Source: DASQFI01 sp035633215
GTDB taxonomy: Bacteria; Acidobacteriota; Vicinamibacteria; Vicinamibacterales; SCN-69-37
Length of the DNA: 64,000 bases
Assembly (NCBI GenBank): GCA_035633215.1
Contig: DASQFI010000062.1
Coordinates: 1-64,000 of the forward strand
Direction: 5' to 3'
The position numbers were made by a program, and so were the translations under genes. The notes beneath the pieces were generated by a model. It ran no database searches and had not been told where the DNA came from. It worked only from the letters and a program-made list of their open reading frames with translations. This document shows positions 33,846 through 41,309 of the stretch, piece by piece. Each line of letters begins with the position of its first letter. The stretch's first letter is position 1.

Positions 33846-35080
33846 GGCGGCCAGATCCTGACCCCGCCCACCCACGTCTGCACGACCTGAAGCCGCGAAT
33901 CGAGCACCGTCACGTCGGCGATGGCCCCAGGAGCGATGACCCCATGGCCGACGAGGCCGAGTTCCCTCGCCGGTGTCGTTGCGCACATTTCCGCGGCCTG
34001 GACGAGGTCGAACCCGCATTTCGTGATCAGACCGGCAAACGCACGATCCATCGTCAACACGCTCCCCGCCATCGTGCCGTCGTCGAGCCGCGCGATGTCC
34101 GAGACGGTGATCGGCCGGCCGCCGATCTTCGCTTTCGAGCCAGGCGGGAGACCCGATCCGGCCGTGCCGTCGGTGATCGCGAGCGTGCGTGACGGTCCTT
34201 TCGCCGCCACCGCGAGCCGCATCACCGCCGGGTGAACGTGCAGACCGTCGCAGATGATTTCGACCGCGAGGTCTTCGCTGGCAAGCGCCGCGCCGACGAG
34301 ACCGGGGTCGCGATGGGTCATCGGGCGCATGCGGTTGAAGAGGTGCGTGGCTTGTCGTGCGCCGGCGGCGATCGCTTCCTGCGCCTGTTCGAACGTCGCG
34401 CCCGAGTGCCCGAGCGAGACACGAAGCCCGCCCGCGACCAGGGCGCGGGTGAGCTCCAGACCTCCCGGAATCTCGGGCGCGAGCGTCACGATCGCCAAAT
34501 CGGCGCGGCGCCGATCGATCACGTCGAGAATGTCGCGCGCCGTGAAGTCCTGGGGGGCGTCGCCGGCGCTCGCCGAACCCGAGGAGGCCGCATTCGGCGA
34601 TGTGCCGGAGGGAACGCGGAGGCACTCGACCGGCTGCGCCCCGCGGAACTCCGGGTTGATGAAGTTGCTCTCGATGTGCGCGGGCAACACCCGGGACTGC
34701 GGTGCGCTCGTTTGACGAAGGCGGCCGACCTCTTCGAGAAAGCGATCGAGCTCGGCGGGAGGACACGCGACGGACGTCGGGCAGAACGCGGCGACGCCAA
34801 AACGCGGCAGCTGTTCCGCGATCGTCCGCACGGCCGCGCCGCCAGCGTCGAGGGTGTCGGTCCCCGCCACGCCATGCACGTGCACGTCGATGAAGCCGGG
34901 CACGACGAAGTGCCCCTCGAGGTTGACGCGGACTTCGTCCGGGCCCGTTTCTCGAGGTCCGCTGACGAAGTCGACAATCCGGTTCCCTTCGATGACGAGC
35001 GTCTGCCCGGACACCACGCGGTCGGGCAGGACCAGACTGGCGCCCGCAAGGAAGCAGCGCCGCGATTGGGGAGGCGTCAT
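33824..35080 (-). CDS. nagA: N-acetylglucosamine-6-phosphate deacetylase
   Basis: 418 residues. Amidohydrolase that turns GlcNAc-6-P into GlcN-6-P and acetate. Motifs: PGFIDVHVHGVAGTDTLD (metal HxH), LPAHIESNFINPEFRGAQ (metal Glu), RVSLGHSGATFEQAQEAI, ATHLFNRMRPMTHRDPG, IICDGLHVHPAVMRLA and the catalytic Asp in LAITDGTAGSGLP. An insert of about 20 small residues (SGTSPNAASSGSASAGDAPQ) lies near residue 155-180. No nagB or PTS gene is nearby, so it may serve cell-wall recycling. It follows the DUF5615 gene by 16 bases. Confidence 0.94.
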   Translation of the reverse strand: MTPPQSRRCFLAGASLVLPDRVVSGQTLVIEGNRIVDFVSGPRETGPDEVRVNLEGHFVVPGFIDVHVHGVAGTDTLDAGGAAVRTIAEQLPRFGVAAFCPTSVACPPAELDRFLEEVGRLRQTSAPQSRVLPAHIESNFINPEFRGAQPVECLRVPSGTSPNAASSGSASAGDAPQDFTARDILDVIDRRRADLAIVTLAPEIPGGLELTRALVAGGLRVSLGHSGATFEQAQEAIAAGARQATHLFNRMRPMTHRDPGLVGAALASEDLAVEIICDGLHVHPAVMRLAVAAKGPSRTLAITDGTAGSGLPPGSKAKIGGRPITVSDIARLDDGTMAGSVLTMDRAFAGLITKCGFDLVQAAEMCATTPARELGLVGHGVIAPGAIADVTVLDSRLQVVQTWVGGVRIWPPTSGFVS

Positions 35081-35096
35081 GAGGGACGGATGGCAG

Positions 35097-35516
35097 TCAG
35101 GCGCTGAACACGCCGGGCGTGAGCTCGACCTTTCGTCCGAGCAGCGGCACCGGAACGGGCGGCGCGGGCCGCAGCAGCGATCGGTCAGCGTGGTGAAGCA
35201 GTCGCATCAAGGCTGTCTCGTCCGGCGCCGAGCAGACGATGACCCCGGGGCTCGTGGCCATGGGGAACCGCCGGTCGTCGCAGAAATCTCGATCGAGCGT
35301 GATCAACGTCCGCCCGAACTCCAGCGCCAGCCGATAGTGCGCATCGTCGGACGCGCGACGCAGCCGATCGTCCTCGAGGACGAAGAGGACGTCCCAGCCG
35401 AGCTCGTGCCGCATGAATGACACGACGCCCACGGGCAGATTCGCGTCGGCGTACACGCGCGGCGCGTCCGCGAGGTCGCTTGCGATCGGACGAAGCTGCT
35501 CGGCGAGAGTGCCCAT
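35097..35516 (-). CDS. DUF5615 PIN-like protein
   Basis: 139 residues. Lines VYADANLPVGVVSFMRHELGWDVLFVLED and LALEFGRTLITLDRDFCDD, with conserved Asp residues spaced as in the DUF5615 PIN-like family, suggest a nuclease-type fold. Many relatives pair with a DUF433 antitoxin; none is seen here, and the gene instead sits between a DHS homologue and nagA on the same strand. Unlike typical 110-residue members it has a C-terminal extension with PPVPVPLLGRKVELTPG. Toxin function is not supported by context. Confidence 0.7.
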   Translation of the reverse strand: MGTLAEQLRPIASDLADAPRVYADANLPVGVVSFMRHELGWDVLFVLEDDRLRRASDDAHYRLALEFGRTLITLDRDFCDDRRFPMATSPGVIVCSAPDETALMRLLHHADRSLLRPAPPVPVPLLGRKVELTPGVFSA

Positions 35517-35518
35517 CT

Positions 35519-35578
35519 AAGCTGAAATCTGCAATCTGAAATCTGGAAACGGTTCTGCAATCTGAAATCTGGAATCTA
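35519..35578. repeat. AATCTGGAATCTG repeat, supplies a stop codon
   Basis: Three copies of GAAATCTG / GGAATCT, same family as 32577-32840. Its end TAG (35576-35578 read on the minus strand) is the stop codon of the DHS homologue. Confidence 0.75.
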
Positions 35579-36712
35579 GGTTTTTCGCTTCCTCGCGCGT
35601 TTTGCCGCGGCCGCTTTGCCCTGCCGCCGCAACTCGGTCACCAGCGCCTCGCGCTGCTGGTAGAGCCCCTTCCGCTTCCGCTTGCCGAACTTGCTCCCGA
35701 CCGCGTACTCGCAAAACAGCGGAAACCCGATCGTCGAATCGCAGTAGGCGACGACGGTGTCGGGCAACACGTTCGGGTTGACCTTGCCCCAGGAAACGGC
35801 TTCGGACGGCGTGGCGCCGGAGAGCCCGCCCCACACCACCTGGTCGGTCGTAATTTGAATGAAGTAGTCGTTGCCGCCCTTGGGAATGCCGTACACCTCC
35901 CACAAGGTCGGCTGCCCCTGCAGGTAGAAGTTCTTCGGCGACCCGCCGCCGAGGATGATGCAGCCGTTCTTCTTCCCGCCCAGAATGATCGCGCAGACCT
36001 CGTTCACGTCGAGGTTGGGATCGATCATCAGCCGGCTGCCGTTCATCAGCTCGTGCCACGCGATGTTCATCCCGATGGAGCTGTCGCCGGGCGACGACGT
36101 GTAGACCGGCACGCCGAGCTTGGCCGCCCGCGCGACCACCGAGTAGTCCTCGCATCCGGGCCGCGTCGCGATCAAGTCCTGTCCCAGGCGGTAGTGGAAC
36201 TCAGCAGTCGAGACGGGTCCGTCCATCCCCGACCGCGCGAGGAAATCGCGAATGTACGCGTCGGTCTCGAGCAGCACCGTGGCCGGAAACAGCACGTCGT
36301 AGATGCGAATCACGCCCGCGGCGTACAGATCGCGATCGTCGAGGAACGGCGACCCGCGCGTCAGGGTGAAATTCAGCGCGTAGTGCAGATCGTGGTAGAG
36401 GTTGGCGCCGGTGCTGATCAGGAAGTCGACCAGGCCCCGCTCCATCATCTCGTTGACGCAGCCGCCGAGGCCGGCCGGTGTCATCGCCCCGGCAATCGTG
36501 AGGCCGATCGTCGTGTCGTTCTTCGGATCCAGCATCTTGTCGGCGAAGATGCGGCACGCCTCCGACAGGCGGCCCGAATTGAACGCCTGAAACCCGTTCT
36601 CGATCAGATGGCGAATGGCCGGATGCCCGGTTGGCCGGTAATACGTGATCGGGCGGCCCGTGAGGTACTGGCGGGGGCCGCGAGCCGGCGACCCGGGAGC
36701 GCGATGCGGCAC
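35576..36712 (-). CDS. Deoxyhypusine synthase homologue (bacterial DHS-like)
   Basis: 378 residues. Matches the deoxyhypusine/homospermidine synthase fold: DTTIGLTIAGAMTPAGLGGCVNEMMERGLVDFLISTGANLYHDLH (NAD site), VYTSSPGDSSIGMNIAW, IILGGGSPKNFYLQGQP, and near the end SGATPSEAVSWGKVNP, where the lysine corresponds to the catalytic Lys. Bacteria lack eIF5A, so the product is probably a polyamine derivative or another NAD-dependent aminobutyl transfer. GTG start at 36712. The C-terminus is strongly basic (KAAAAKRARKRKT). Lead gene of a probable DHS-DUF5615-nagA run. Confidence 0.85.
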   Translation of the reverse strand: MPHRAPGSPARGPRQYLTGRPITYYRPTGHPAIRHLIENGFQAFNSGRLSEACRIFADKMLDPKNDTTIGLTIAGAMTPAGLGGCVNEMMERGLVDFLISTGANLYHDLHYALNFTLTRGSPFLDDRDLYAAGVIRIYDVLFPATVLLETDAYIRDFLARSGMDGPVSTAEFHYRLGQDLIATRPGCEDYSVVARAAKLGVPVYTSSPGDSSIGMNIAWHELMNGSRLMIDPNLDVNEVCAIILGGKKNGCIILGGGSPKNFYLQGQPTLWEVYGIPKGGNDYFIQITTDQVVWGGLSGATPSEAVSWGKVNPNVLPDTVVAYCDSTIGFPLFCEYAVGSKFGKRKRKGLYQQREALVTELRRQGKAAAAKRARKRKT

Positions 36713-36751
36713 GTCGAATCCTGAACCTGAGTTAGCTTACCATTCCGCCTT

Positions 36752-37192
36752 ATGCAGACAGGATCGCTGCCGGTCGAAACGACGACGTCGAGCCCGTGGG
36801 TCATCGTGCTCCTGGTGCTCGTCGCGTTTGTGGTTCTCGTCGGCCTCTACCTCTGGAGCCGCAACCGTCGCATGCCCGGCGAGCACGTCTTCCGCGCGAG
36901 CCGCCTGAGCCAAGGCAATCGGCTGTTCCCGGCGCAGGTCCAGATCTCACCCACGAGCGTCACGCTGTTGCGACCGCAGTGGATTGGCAAGCGCGAGGAG
37001 TCGATCCACATGGCGCACGTCGCCTCGATCAAGATCGACACGCACGTGATTTTCTCGGATGTCTTCATCGAGACGACCGGGGGCCACAATCCGATCGTGT
37101 GCCATGGCCACAGGAAGGGCGACGCGGTGCAGATGAAGAAACTGATCGAACGGTTCCAGACGGACTACTACAAGGGCGCGCCGAAAGCATAA
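36752..37192 (+). CDS. Single-pass membrane protein, unknown
   Basis: 146 residues, not recognised. A Ser/Thr-rich N-terminus precedes one strong membrane helix (VIVLLVLVAFVVLVGLYLW, residues 17-35), then a basic stop (SRNRRMPGEH) and a soluble domain of about 95 residues with alternating strands (VQISPTSVTLLRPQWIGKREESIHMAHVASIKIDTHVIFSDVFIETTGG) ending in an amphipathic helix. The layout recalls small PH-like bacterial domains. Divergent from the DHS homologue with a 39-base gap. Confidence 0.7.
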   Translation: MQTGSLPVETTTSSPWVIVLLVLVAFVVLVGLYLWSRNRRMPGEHVFRASRLSQGNRLFPAQVQISPTSVTLLRPQWIGKREESIHMAHVASIKIDTHVIFSDVFIETTGGHNPIVCHGHRKGDAVQMKKLIERFQTDYYKGAPKA

Positions 37193-37246
37193 CTTCGAAC
37201 TTCCAGTGTCTTCAGTTCGAAGTTCGAAGTTCGAGAGCTTTTCAGG
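37193..37246. repeat. TTCGAAGTTCGAAG repeat
   Basis: AACTTCGAACTTCC followed by TTCGAAGTTCGAAGTTCGAG, an inverted and direct repeat that fills the gap between two convergent genes. No gene. Confidence 0.65.
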
Positions 37247-37249
37247 TCT

Positions 37250-38029
37250 TCAGACGCCCATGGCATGGAACCCGCCGTCCACCATCAGCACCTCGGCGGT
37301 GACGGCGCGGCCGGCCGACCCGAGGAGGAAGATCGCGGCGTCGGCGACGTCGCTGCCGTCGACGGTGCGGCGCAGGGGCGCGCGATCGCGGTAGGTCTGC
37401 AGAATGCGGGAAAACCCCGAGATGCCCGACGCGGCGAGCGTCTTGACCGGGCCGGCGGAAATCGCGTTGACGCGAATGTTGCGCGGACCGAGCTCGGACG
37501 CGAGGTAGCGCACGGTCGCTTCGAGGGCCGCTTTGGCGACGCCCATCACGTTGTAGTTCGTGAAGACGCGCTCGCTACCCAGATACGTGAGCGTGAGGAT
37601 GCTGCCGCCGCTCTTCTTGTCCATCAACGGCGCGGCCCGGCGCGAGAGCGCGATGAGCGAGTAGGCGCTCACGTCGAGCGCCTTACGAAACCCTTCGCGA
37701 GAGGTCTCCGAGAACGGCCGCGAGAGATCGTCGCGTTCGGCGTACGCGACGCCATGCACCACGAAGTCGAGGCCCCCGTATTGACGATCGATCGCCGCAA
37801 ACACGGCGTCGACCTGATCATCGCTTGTCACGTCGCACGGCACCACGAGCGGATCGGCGAGCGAAGCCGCCAGGTCACGCACGTTCTCCTCGAGCCGCTC
37901 GCCCTGGTACGTGAGCGCGAGGCTCGCACCCTCGAGCGCGGCCGCCTGCGCAATTGCCCAGGCGAGCGATCGCTTGTTGGCCACACCCACGACCAGACCG
38001 ACCTTGCCGGAGAGGGCCGGGGGTTTCAT
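37250..38029 (-). CDS. fabI: Enoyl-ACP reductase FabI
   Basis: 259 residues. Last reductive step of fatty-acid elongation, NADH dependent. SDR features of FabI: GLVVGVANKRSLAWAIAQ (the variant nucleotide loop), CDVTSDDQVDAVFA, FVVHGVAYAERDDLSRPF, LTLTYLGSERVFTNYNVMGVAKAALEATVRYLA (Tyr-x6-Lys catalytic pair) and NAISAGPVKTLAASGI. Follows the zinc-ribbon-like gene by 17 bases, probably in one transcript. No anomaly. Confidence 0.96.
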   Translation of the reverse strand: MKPPALSGKVGLVVGVANKRSLAWAIAQAAALEGASLALTYQGERLEENVRDLAASLADPLVVPCDVTSDDQVDAVFAAIDRQYGGLDFVVHGVAYAERDDLSRPFSETSREGFRKALDVSAYSLIALSRRAAPLMDKKSGGSILTLTYLGSERVFTNYNVMGVAKAALEATVRYLASELGPRNIRVNAISAGPVKTLAASGISGFSRILQTYRDRAPLRRTVDGSDVADAAIFLLGSAGRAVTAEVLMVDGGFHAMGV

Positions 38030-38046
38030 GGCGGGAGCGGCTGCCG

Positions 38047-38775
38047 TCAGCGCGGGCGTTTGTTCTTGGGAGCGTGGCGGCGGCCGGATCGGCCGCCGGA
38101 CTCATGGCGATTCGGACCGGGTCCGTTGCCGTGATTCTGACCCTGACCGTGGCCGTGCGCGGATCGTCCGGGCCGGAAGCCGTTGTGGCGCACGTTGCCG
38201 TTGTCCTGCCCCTGCCAGCCGCCTTGACGGAACGCGTGGCCGCCGCGCGTGCGGCGCTGGTGCATCGTGAACTCGGGAATCGGACGCGGGGTGGGAGGAT
38301 CGTTTTCGGTGCGCGGCAGCGTCGCGCGAATCAGCGGCCGGTGCGCGGCCCAGACATCTTCGGTTCGCGTGTCTGGCTGCGCCGGCTCGGACTCGCCAGT
38401 CGATCCGTTATCTGACTGTCCGTTGCCTGACTGCGGCCGGTCGTCTTCGGGTGGCTTGCTCACGCCCGGATCATCGGATCTACTGGCCGCGGCCGCCAGA
38501 GCCGGGAGCCCGGCTTCGGCCTCACTTTTTTGTGCGACCAATTGCGCCGGTGCGACCTCGGCAAGGACCTGGTCGTACAACGTCGCCGGCGCGTCGGGTT
38601 TCTTCCGCTTCGGCATTCTGGCCGCTTTGAAAAGATGTTCGGCGTCGCAAGTGGTGCAGCGGGTCTGCCGAATGGCTTCGCCGACCAGTGCGACAATGGC
38701 GTGATTGGTGATGCGTCGCTCTCGGGGACAGTAGTCGTCCACGATGTCGCCGAGACGCAGCGGGCGCTGCTCCAT
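38047..38775 (-). CDS. Hypothetical protein with N-terminal Cys cluster and disordered basic tail
   Basis: 242 residues, not recognised. Residues 1-60 are ordered, with DYCPRERRITNHAIVALVG and TRCTTCDAEHLFK: three cysteines (C16, C40, C43) and a histidine that could bind zinc. The middle is acidic and Ser/Pro-rich, and the last 70 residues are Gly/Asn/His/Arg-rich (GHGQGQNHGNGPGPNRHES), as in nucleic-acid-binding low-complexity tails. Upstream of fabI on the same strand. A zinc-ribbon RNA- or DNA-binding role is only a guess. Confidence 0.7.
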   Translation of the reverse strand: MEQRPLRLGDIVDDYCPRERRITNHAIVALVGEAIRQTRCTTCDAEHLFKAARMPKRKKPDAPATLYDQVLAEVAPAQLVAQKSEAEAGLPALAAAASRSDDPGVSKPPEDDRPQSGNGQSDNGSTGESEPAQPDTRTEDVWAAHRPLIRATLPRTENDPPTPRPIPEFTMHQRRTRGGHAFRQGGWQGQDNGNVRHNGFRPGRSAHGHGQGQNHGNGPGPNRHESGGRSGRRHAPKNKRPR

Positions 38776-38827
38776 TCAGTACTCCCGACGGGACTTCATT
38801 TCCGATTCGCTTCCTGCGCCACCCGGC

Positions 38828-40321
38828 CTATCTCGGCCGACTTACATTTTCGGGCGCGTTCGTTCCGGGGTCAGATGCGCTTCTGACGCGGATGGAATTG
38901 CTGACGTGCAGGTCACTGGAGGATAGCAACAAGGGCGGCCGGAGGGCAAGGGGGGCCCTGTCCATCCAGGCGAGCGCCGCGTCCACCGTCGCGTCCCGGC
39001 CCGCGGCCAGACCGGCGATCGACAGCGGCACCATTTCGTCGGGAATCACGCCCTCACCCTCGAGCCGGCGGCCTGTCGACGTCACGAAATCGCCCAGCAC
39101 GTACATGAGCACATCGCCGGTCGGCAGGCGTCTCGTCATCGCCGGCAGCGCCTGGCCGAGCGTCTGCCGCCCGAAGACGCGCACGCGTCCCAGGCTCTGC
39201 AGCGCGCCGGCGAAACATTCGGTCGCGCTGGCCGAGAGCTCGTCCACGAGGATCGCGACCGGTCCGGCAAACGGCCTCACGCGCCGGCCATCCGGCATCG
39301 AAAGGCGCGGATTCACGTTGAACACGAGTTCGGTCTCGCGCGTCTGCGTCTTGCCCAAAAGCTTCGGCTCGCCGATCAGCTGCCCCGCGATGCCGACCAT
39401 CATCCCGGCCAGTCCACCTGGGTTGCCGCGCAGATCGATGATGAGGCCGTCGGCCTTCCTGAACGTATCGACCGCCTGCGCGAACCGTGCATCGACAGCG
39501 GGCATCCACAAATTGAACGCGATGAGTCCGACGCGCCGCTTCTTCGGCGTCGAGAGCTCCGACGATTCGACACGTACCTGGAGCGGCGGCAGGTTACCGA
39601 ACGCGACCGTCTGGCCGGGCGCGTCCGATCGGGTGACGCTCACGTCGCGCTCGCGCCCGTCGCGTCCCCGGACCCGCACGACCGCGGTCGATCCGGACGC
39701 GCCGTGCAGCACGCGAAACGCGCGCCGCCAGACCTCGTACAGGCGCGCGCGGCTGTTGGCCGCCTCGACCGGACCGGCCTTCATCCACTCGGACGACTGG
39801 TGGCCGTCGATCGCGATCACGGCCTCGCCCGGACGGAGTCCCGCGCGCTCGGCCGGCGACTTCGGCGTCACATGAGTGATGACGATGTCTGGGAGCGCGA
39901 CGCGAAGCTCCACGGCCACGGCGGCCGGTCCCGGCAGCGTGTCTTCCACCGACGCCGAGCTCATCAGCAGGAAATGCGACTGCTTCAGCCGGCCGAGCAT
40001 CTCCCGGATGACCTTCCGGACATCCTCGGGCGACGTCGCGGCTTCGGCCTGGGGACGGAGCTCGGCGCGCACGGCCTTCCAGTCGAGGCCGCCGAACGAC
40101 GGGTCGTAGTACGTGTCGTTGATGGTCTGCCAGACTTCGTCGAAGCTGGCCAGGGCTGGGGTCAGGTCTTGTATTGCCTTGCGGGCTGGGGTCAGGTCTT
40201 GAATTGACGTACGCGAGGGTGCCTCTTCAGACGCGTACGTCAATTCAAGACCTGACCCCAGCCAGGACAATACAAGACCTGACCCCAGCCCCCAGACGAG
40301 CAGGACGAGGCCGGCAATCAC
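38828..40321 (-). CDS. S41-family (C-terminal processing type) peptidase with REP-encoded N-terminal segment
   Basis: 497 residues from GTG 40321, which overlaps the TGA of the upstream gene (GTGA). A membrane or signal segment opens the protein (IAGLVLLVWGLGSGLVLSW). Residues about 11-56 are read through a nested REP palindrome and include the telltale SIQDLTPARKAIQDLTPA. The S41 N-terminal helical region begins FDEVWQTINDTYYDPSFGG; a PDZ domain follows (VTPKSPAERAGLRPGEAVIAIDG), and the catalytic core has DGLIIDLRGNPGG and ILVDELSASATECFAGAL with the nucleophile Ser. The last 15-20 residues also run through a REP-like fragment (38872-38894). Family is secure; the N-terminal insertion is odd. 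Confidence 0.9.
   Translation of the reverse strand: MIAGLVLLVWGLGSGLVLSWLGSGLELTYASEEAPSRTSIQDLTPARKAIQDLTPALASFDEVWQTINDTYYDPSFGGLDWKAVRAELRPQAEAATSPEDVRKVIREMLGRLKQSHFLLMSSASVEDTLPGPAAVAVELRVALPDIVITHVTPKSPAERAGLRPGEAVIAIDGHQSSEWMKAGPVEAANSRARLYEVWRRAFRVLHGASGSTAVVRVRGRDGRERDVSVTRSDAPGQTVAFGNLPPLQVRVESSELSTPKKRRVGLIAFNLWMPAVDARFAQAVDTFRKADGLIIDLRGNPGGLAGMMVGIAGQLIGEPKLLGKTQTRETELVFNVNPRLSMPDGRRVRPFAGPVAILVDELSASATECFAGALQSLGRVRVFGRQTLGQALPAMTRRLPTGDVLMYVLGDFVTSTGRRLEGEGVIPDEMVPLSIAGLAAGRDATVDAALAWMDRAPLALRPPLLLSSSDLHVSNSIRVRSASDPGTNAPENVSRPR
38872..38894. repeat. Short GGGGTCAGATGCGC palindrome in the S41 3' end
   Basis: GTCAGA-TGCGCT-TCTGAC preceded by GGG, resembling the GGGGTCAGGTC elements. 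It encodes part of the final residues of the peptidase. Confidence 0.5.
40154..40290. repeat. Nested palindrome of the GGGGTCAGGTCTTG family inside the S41 gene
   Basis: Outer arms 40154-40176 and 40268-40290 (GGCTGGGGTCAGGTCTTGTA...), inner arms 40184-40215 and 40232-40263 (32 bases, perfect). 137 bases, open in the peptidase frame with no stop codon. Confidence 0.95.
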
Positions 40322-41094
40322 TTGATCAGCGCTTTGATCGCCGGCGGCAGGTCGAACGCGGTGGCCGGGACCGTGTCGTACTCGTACGTGTTGACGTTGA
40401 CGACCTGCTCGACGCCCATCAGCCGCTGCGTCAGGCTGGCCGGCATCATCAGCGCGCCGAACTTCCGATAATCGCGCAGAACGCTCACGACCGGCATCAT
40501 GCCCATCGGCGTGGCCCGGGTGGTCTCGCTGCCGATCTGAAGGCCGGTCTCGGCGTCGAAATACTCGAACCGCTCGTTGCCGGACTTCAGCACGATCTTC
40601 ACTTTGTAGGCCGGCCGGCCTTCGAAGGTCTGCTTGCCCACCGTCGTGGCCTCGCCGACGAAATCCGGTCCGTACAGCGCGCCGTCGAAGAACGCGTCGT
40701 CAGCCGCTTCCGAGAGCTCCTTGCCGGTCAGCAGCGCGGGACCGGACATCGGATCGACGCGCCAGCCGACTTTGCCGTCGTAGCCCGATTCGATTTCGCC
40801 GATGCCGGAGACGGTGACCTTGACGCGCTGCTTGTTCGGCCGCGCGGCCATCATCTCGAACTCGCCGGAGATCTGCTGCGCGGGCATTTCGAAGCGCCCC
40901 GACGCGCGGATCGACTTGACGGCTTTGTAGGGCGCTTCGCCGCCAATCGCTTTGACGTGCTTCGCGAGGATGTCGCGTCCCGACGGCAGCGGGGGATCCT
41001 GCGTCGCCGGCAGCGTCGCCGTCTGTGCGAAAACGAGCACCGCGACCGCTGCGGAAACAAGTCGAACCAAACCGAGGTCGAAACGTCTGAACAT
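40318..41094 (-). CDS. Exported LolA-like / outer-membrane-lipoprotein-sorting type protein
   Basis: 258 residues from ATG 41094. Signal peptide LVSAAVAVLVFAQTATLPA, then SGRDILAKHVKAIGGEAPYKAVKSIRASGRFEM, a line common in acidobacterial exported proteins that resemble the LolA/LolB fold, followed by beta strands (VTVSGIGEIESGYDGKVGWRV, RPAYKVKIVLKSGNERFEYF). Such proteins may bind lipid, but function is unproven. Its TGA overlaps the GTG of the S41 peptidase, so the pair is coupled. Confidence 0.75.
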   Translation of the reverse strand: MFRRFDLGLVRLVSAAVAVLVFAQTATLPATQDPPLPSGRDILAKHVKAIGGEAPYKAVKSIRASGRFEMPAQQISGEFEMMAARPNKQRVKVTVSGIGEIESGYDGKVGWRVDPMSGPALLTGKELSEAADDAFFDGALYGPDFVGEATTVGKQTFEGRPAYKVKIVLKSGNERFEYFDAETGLQIGSETTRATPMGMMPVVSVLRDYRKFGALMMPASLTQRLMGVEQVVNVNTYEYDTVPATAFDLPPAIKALIK

Positions 41095-41231
41095 CTGGCA
41101 ACTCCTAATCCCGGAAACCACTTGACTTGACGTGGTCGCCTGCGGCGACGCTTGTGAAACGCGCTCGACTACCACGTCTCATCACGCGGTTTCCGTGTAG
41201 TCACGATAATAGTGCGAGTCACTGCCCCGGC

Positions 41232-41297
41232 GCGCAAGCGTGCGTGTTTCGGGGACCGGCACCACCCCCACGCGCAAGCGTGCGCGTGGGGGACCCC
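41232..41297. repeat. GC-rich hairpin upstream of the PQQ-like gene
   Basis: CCCCCACGCGCAAGCGTGCGCGTGGGGG (41268-41295) is a near-perfect stem; a partial copy CGCGCAAGCGTGCG lies at 41233-41246. It is 15 bases ahead of the start codon and would fold in the leader. Confidence 0.7.
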
Positions 41298-41309
41298 GGC
41301 GGAGGATGC

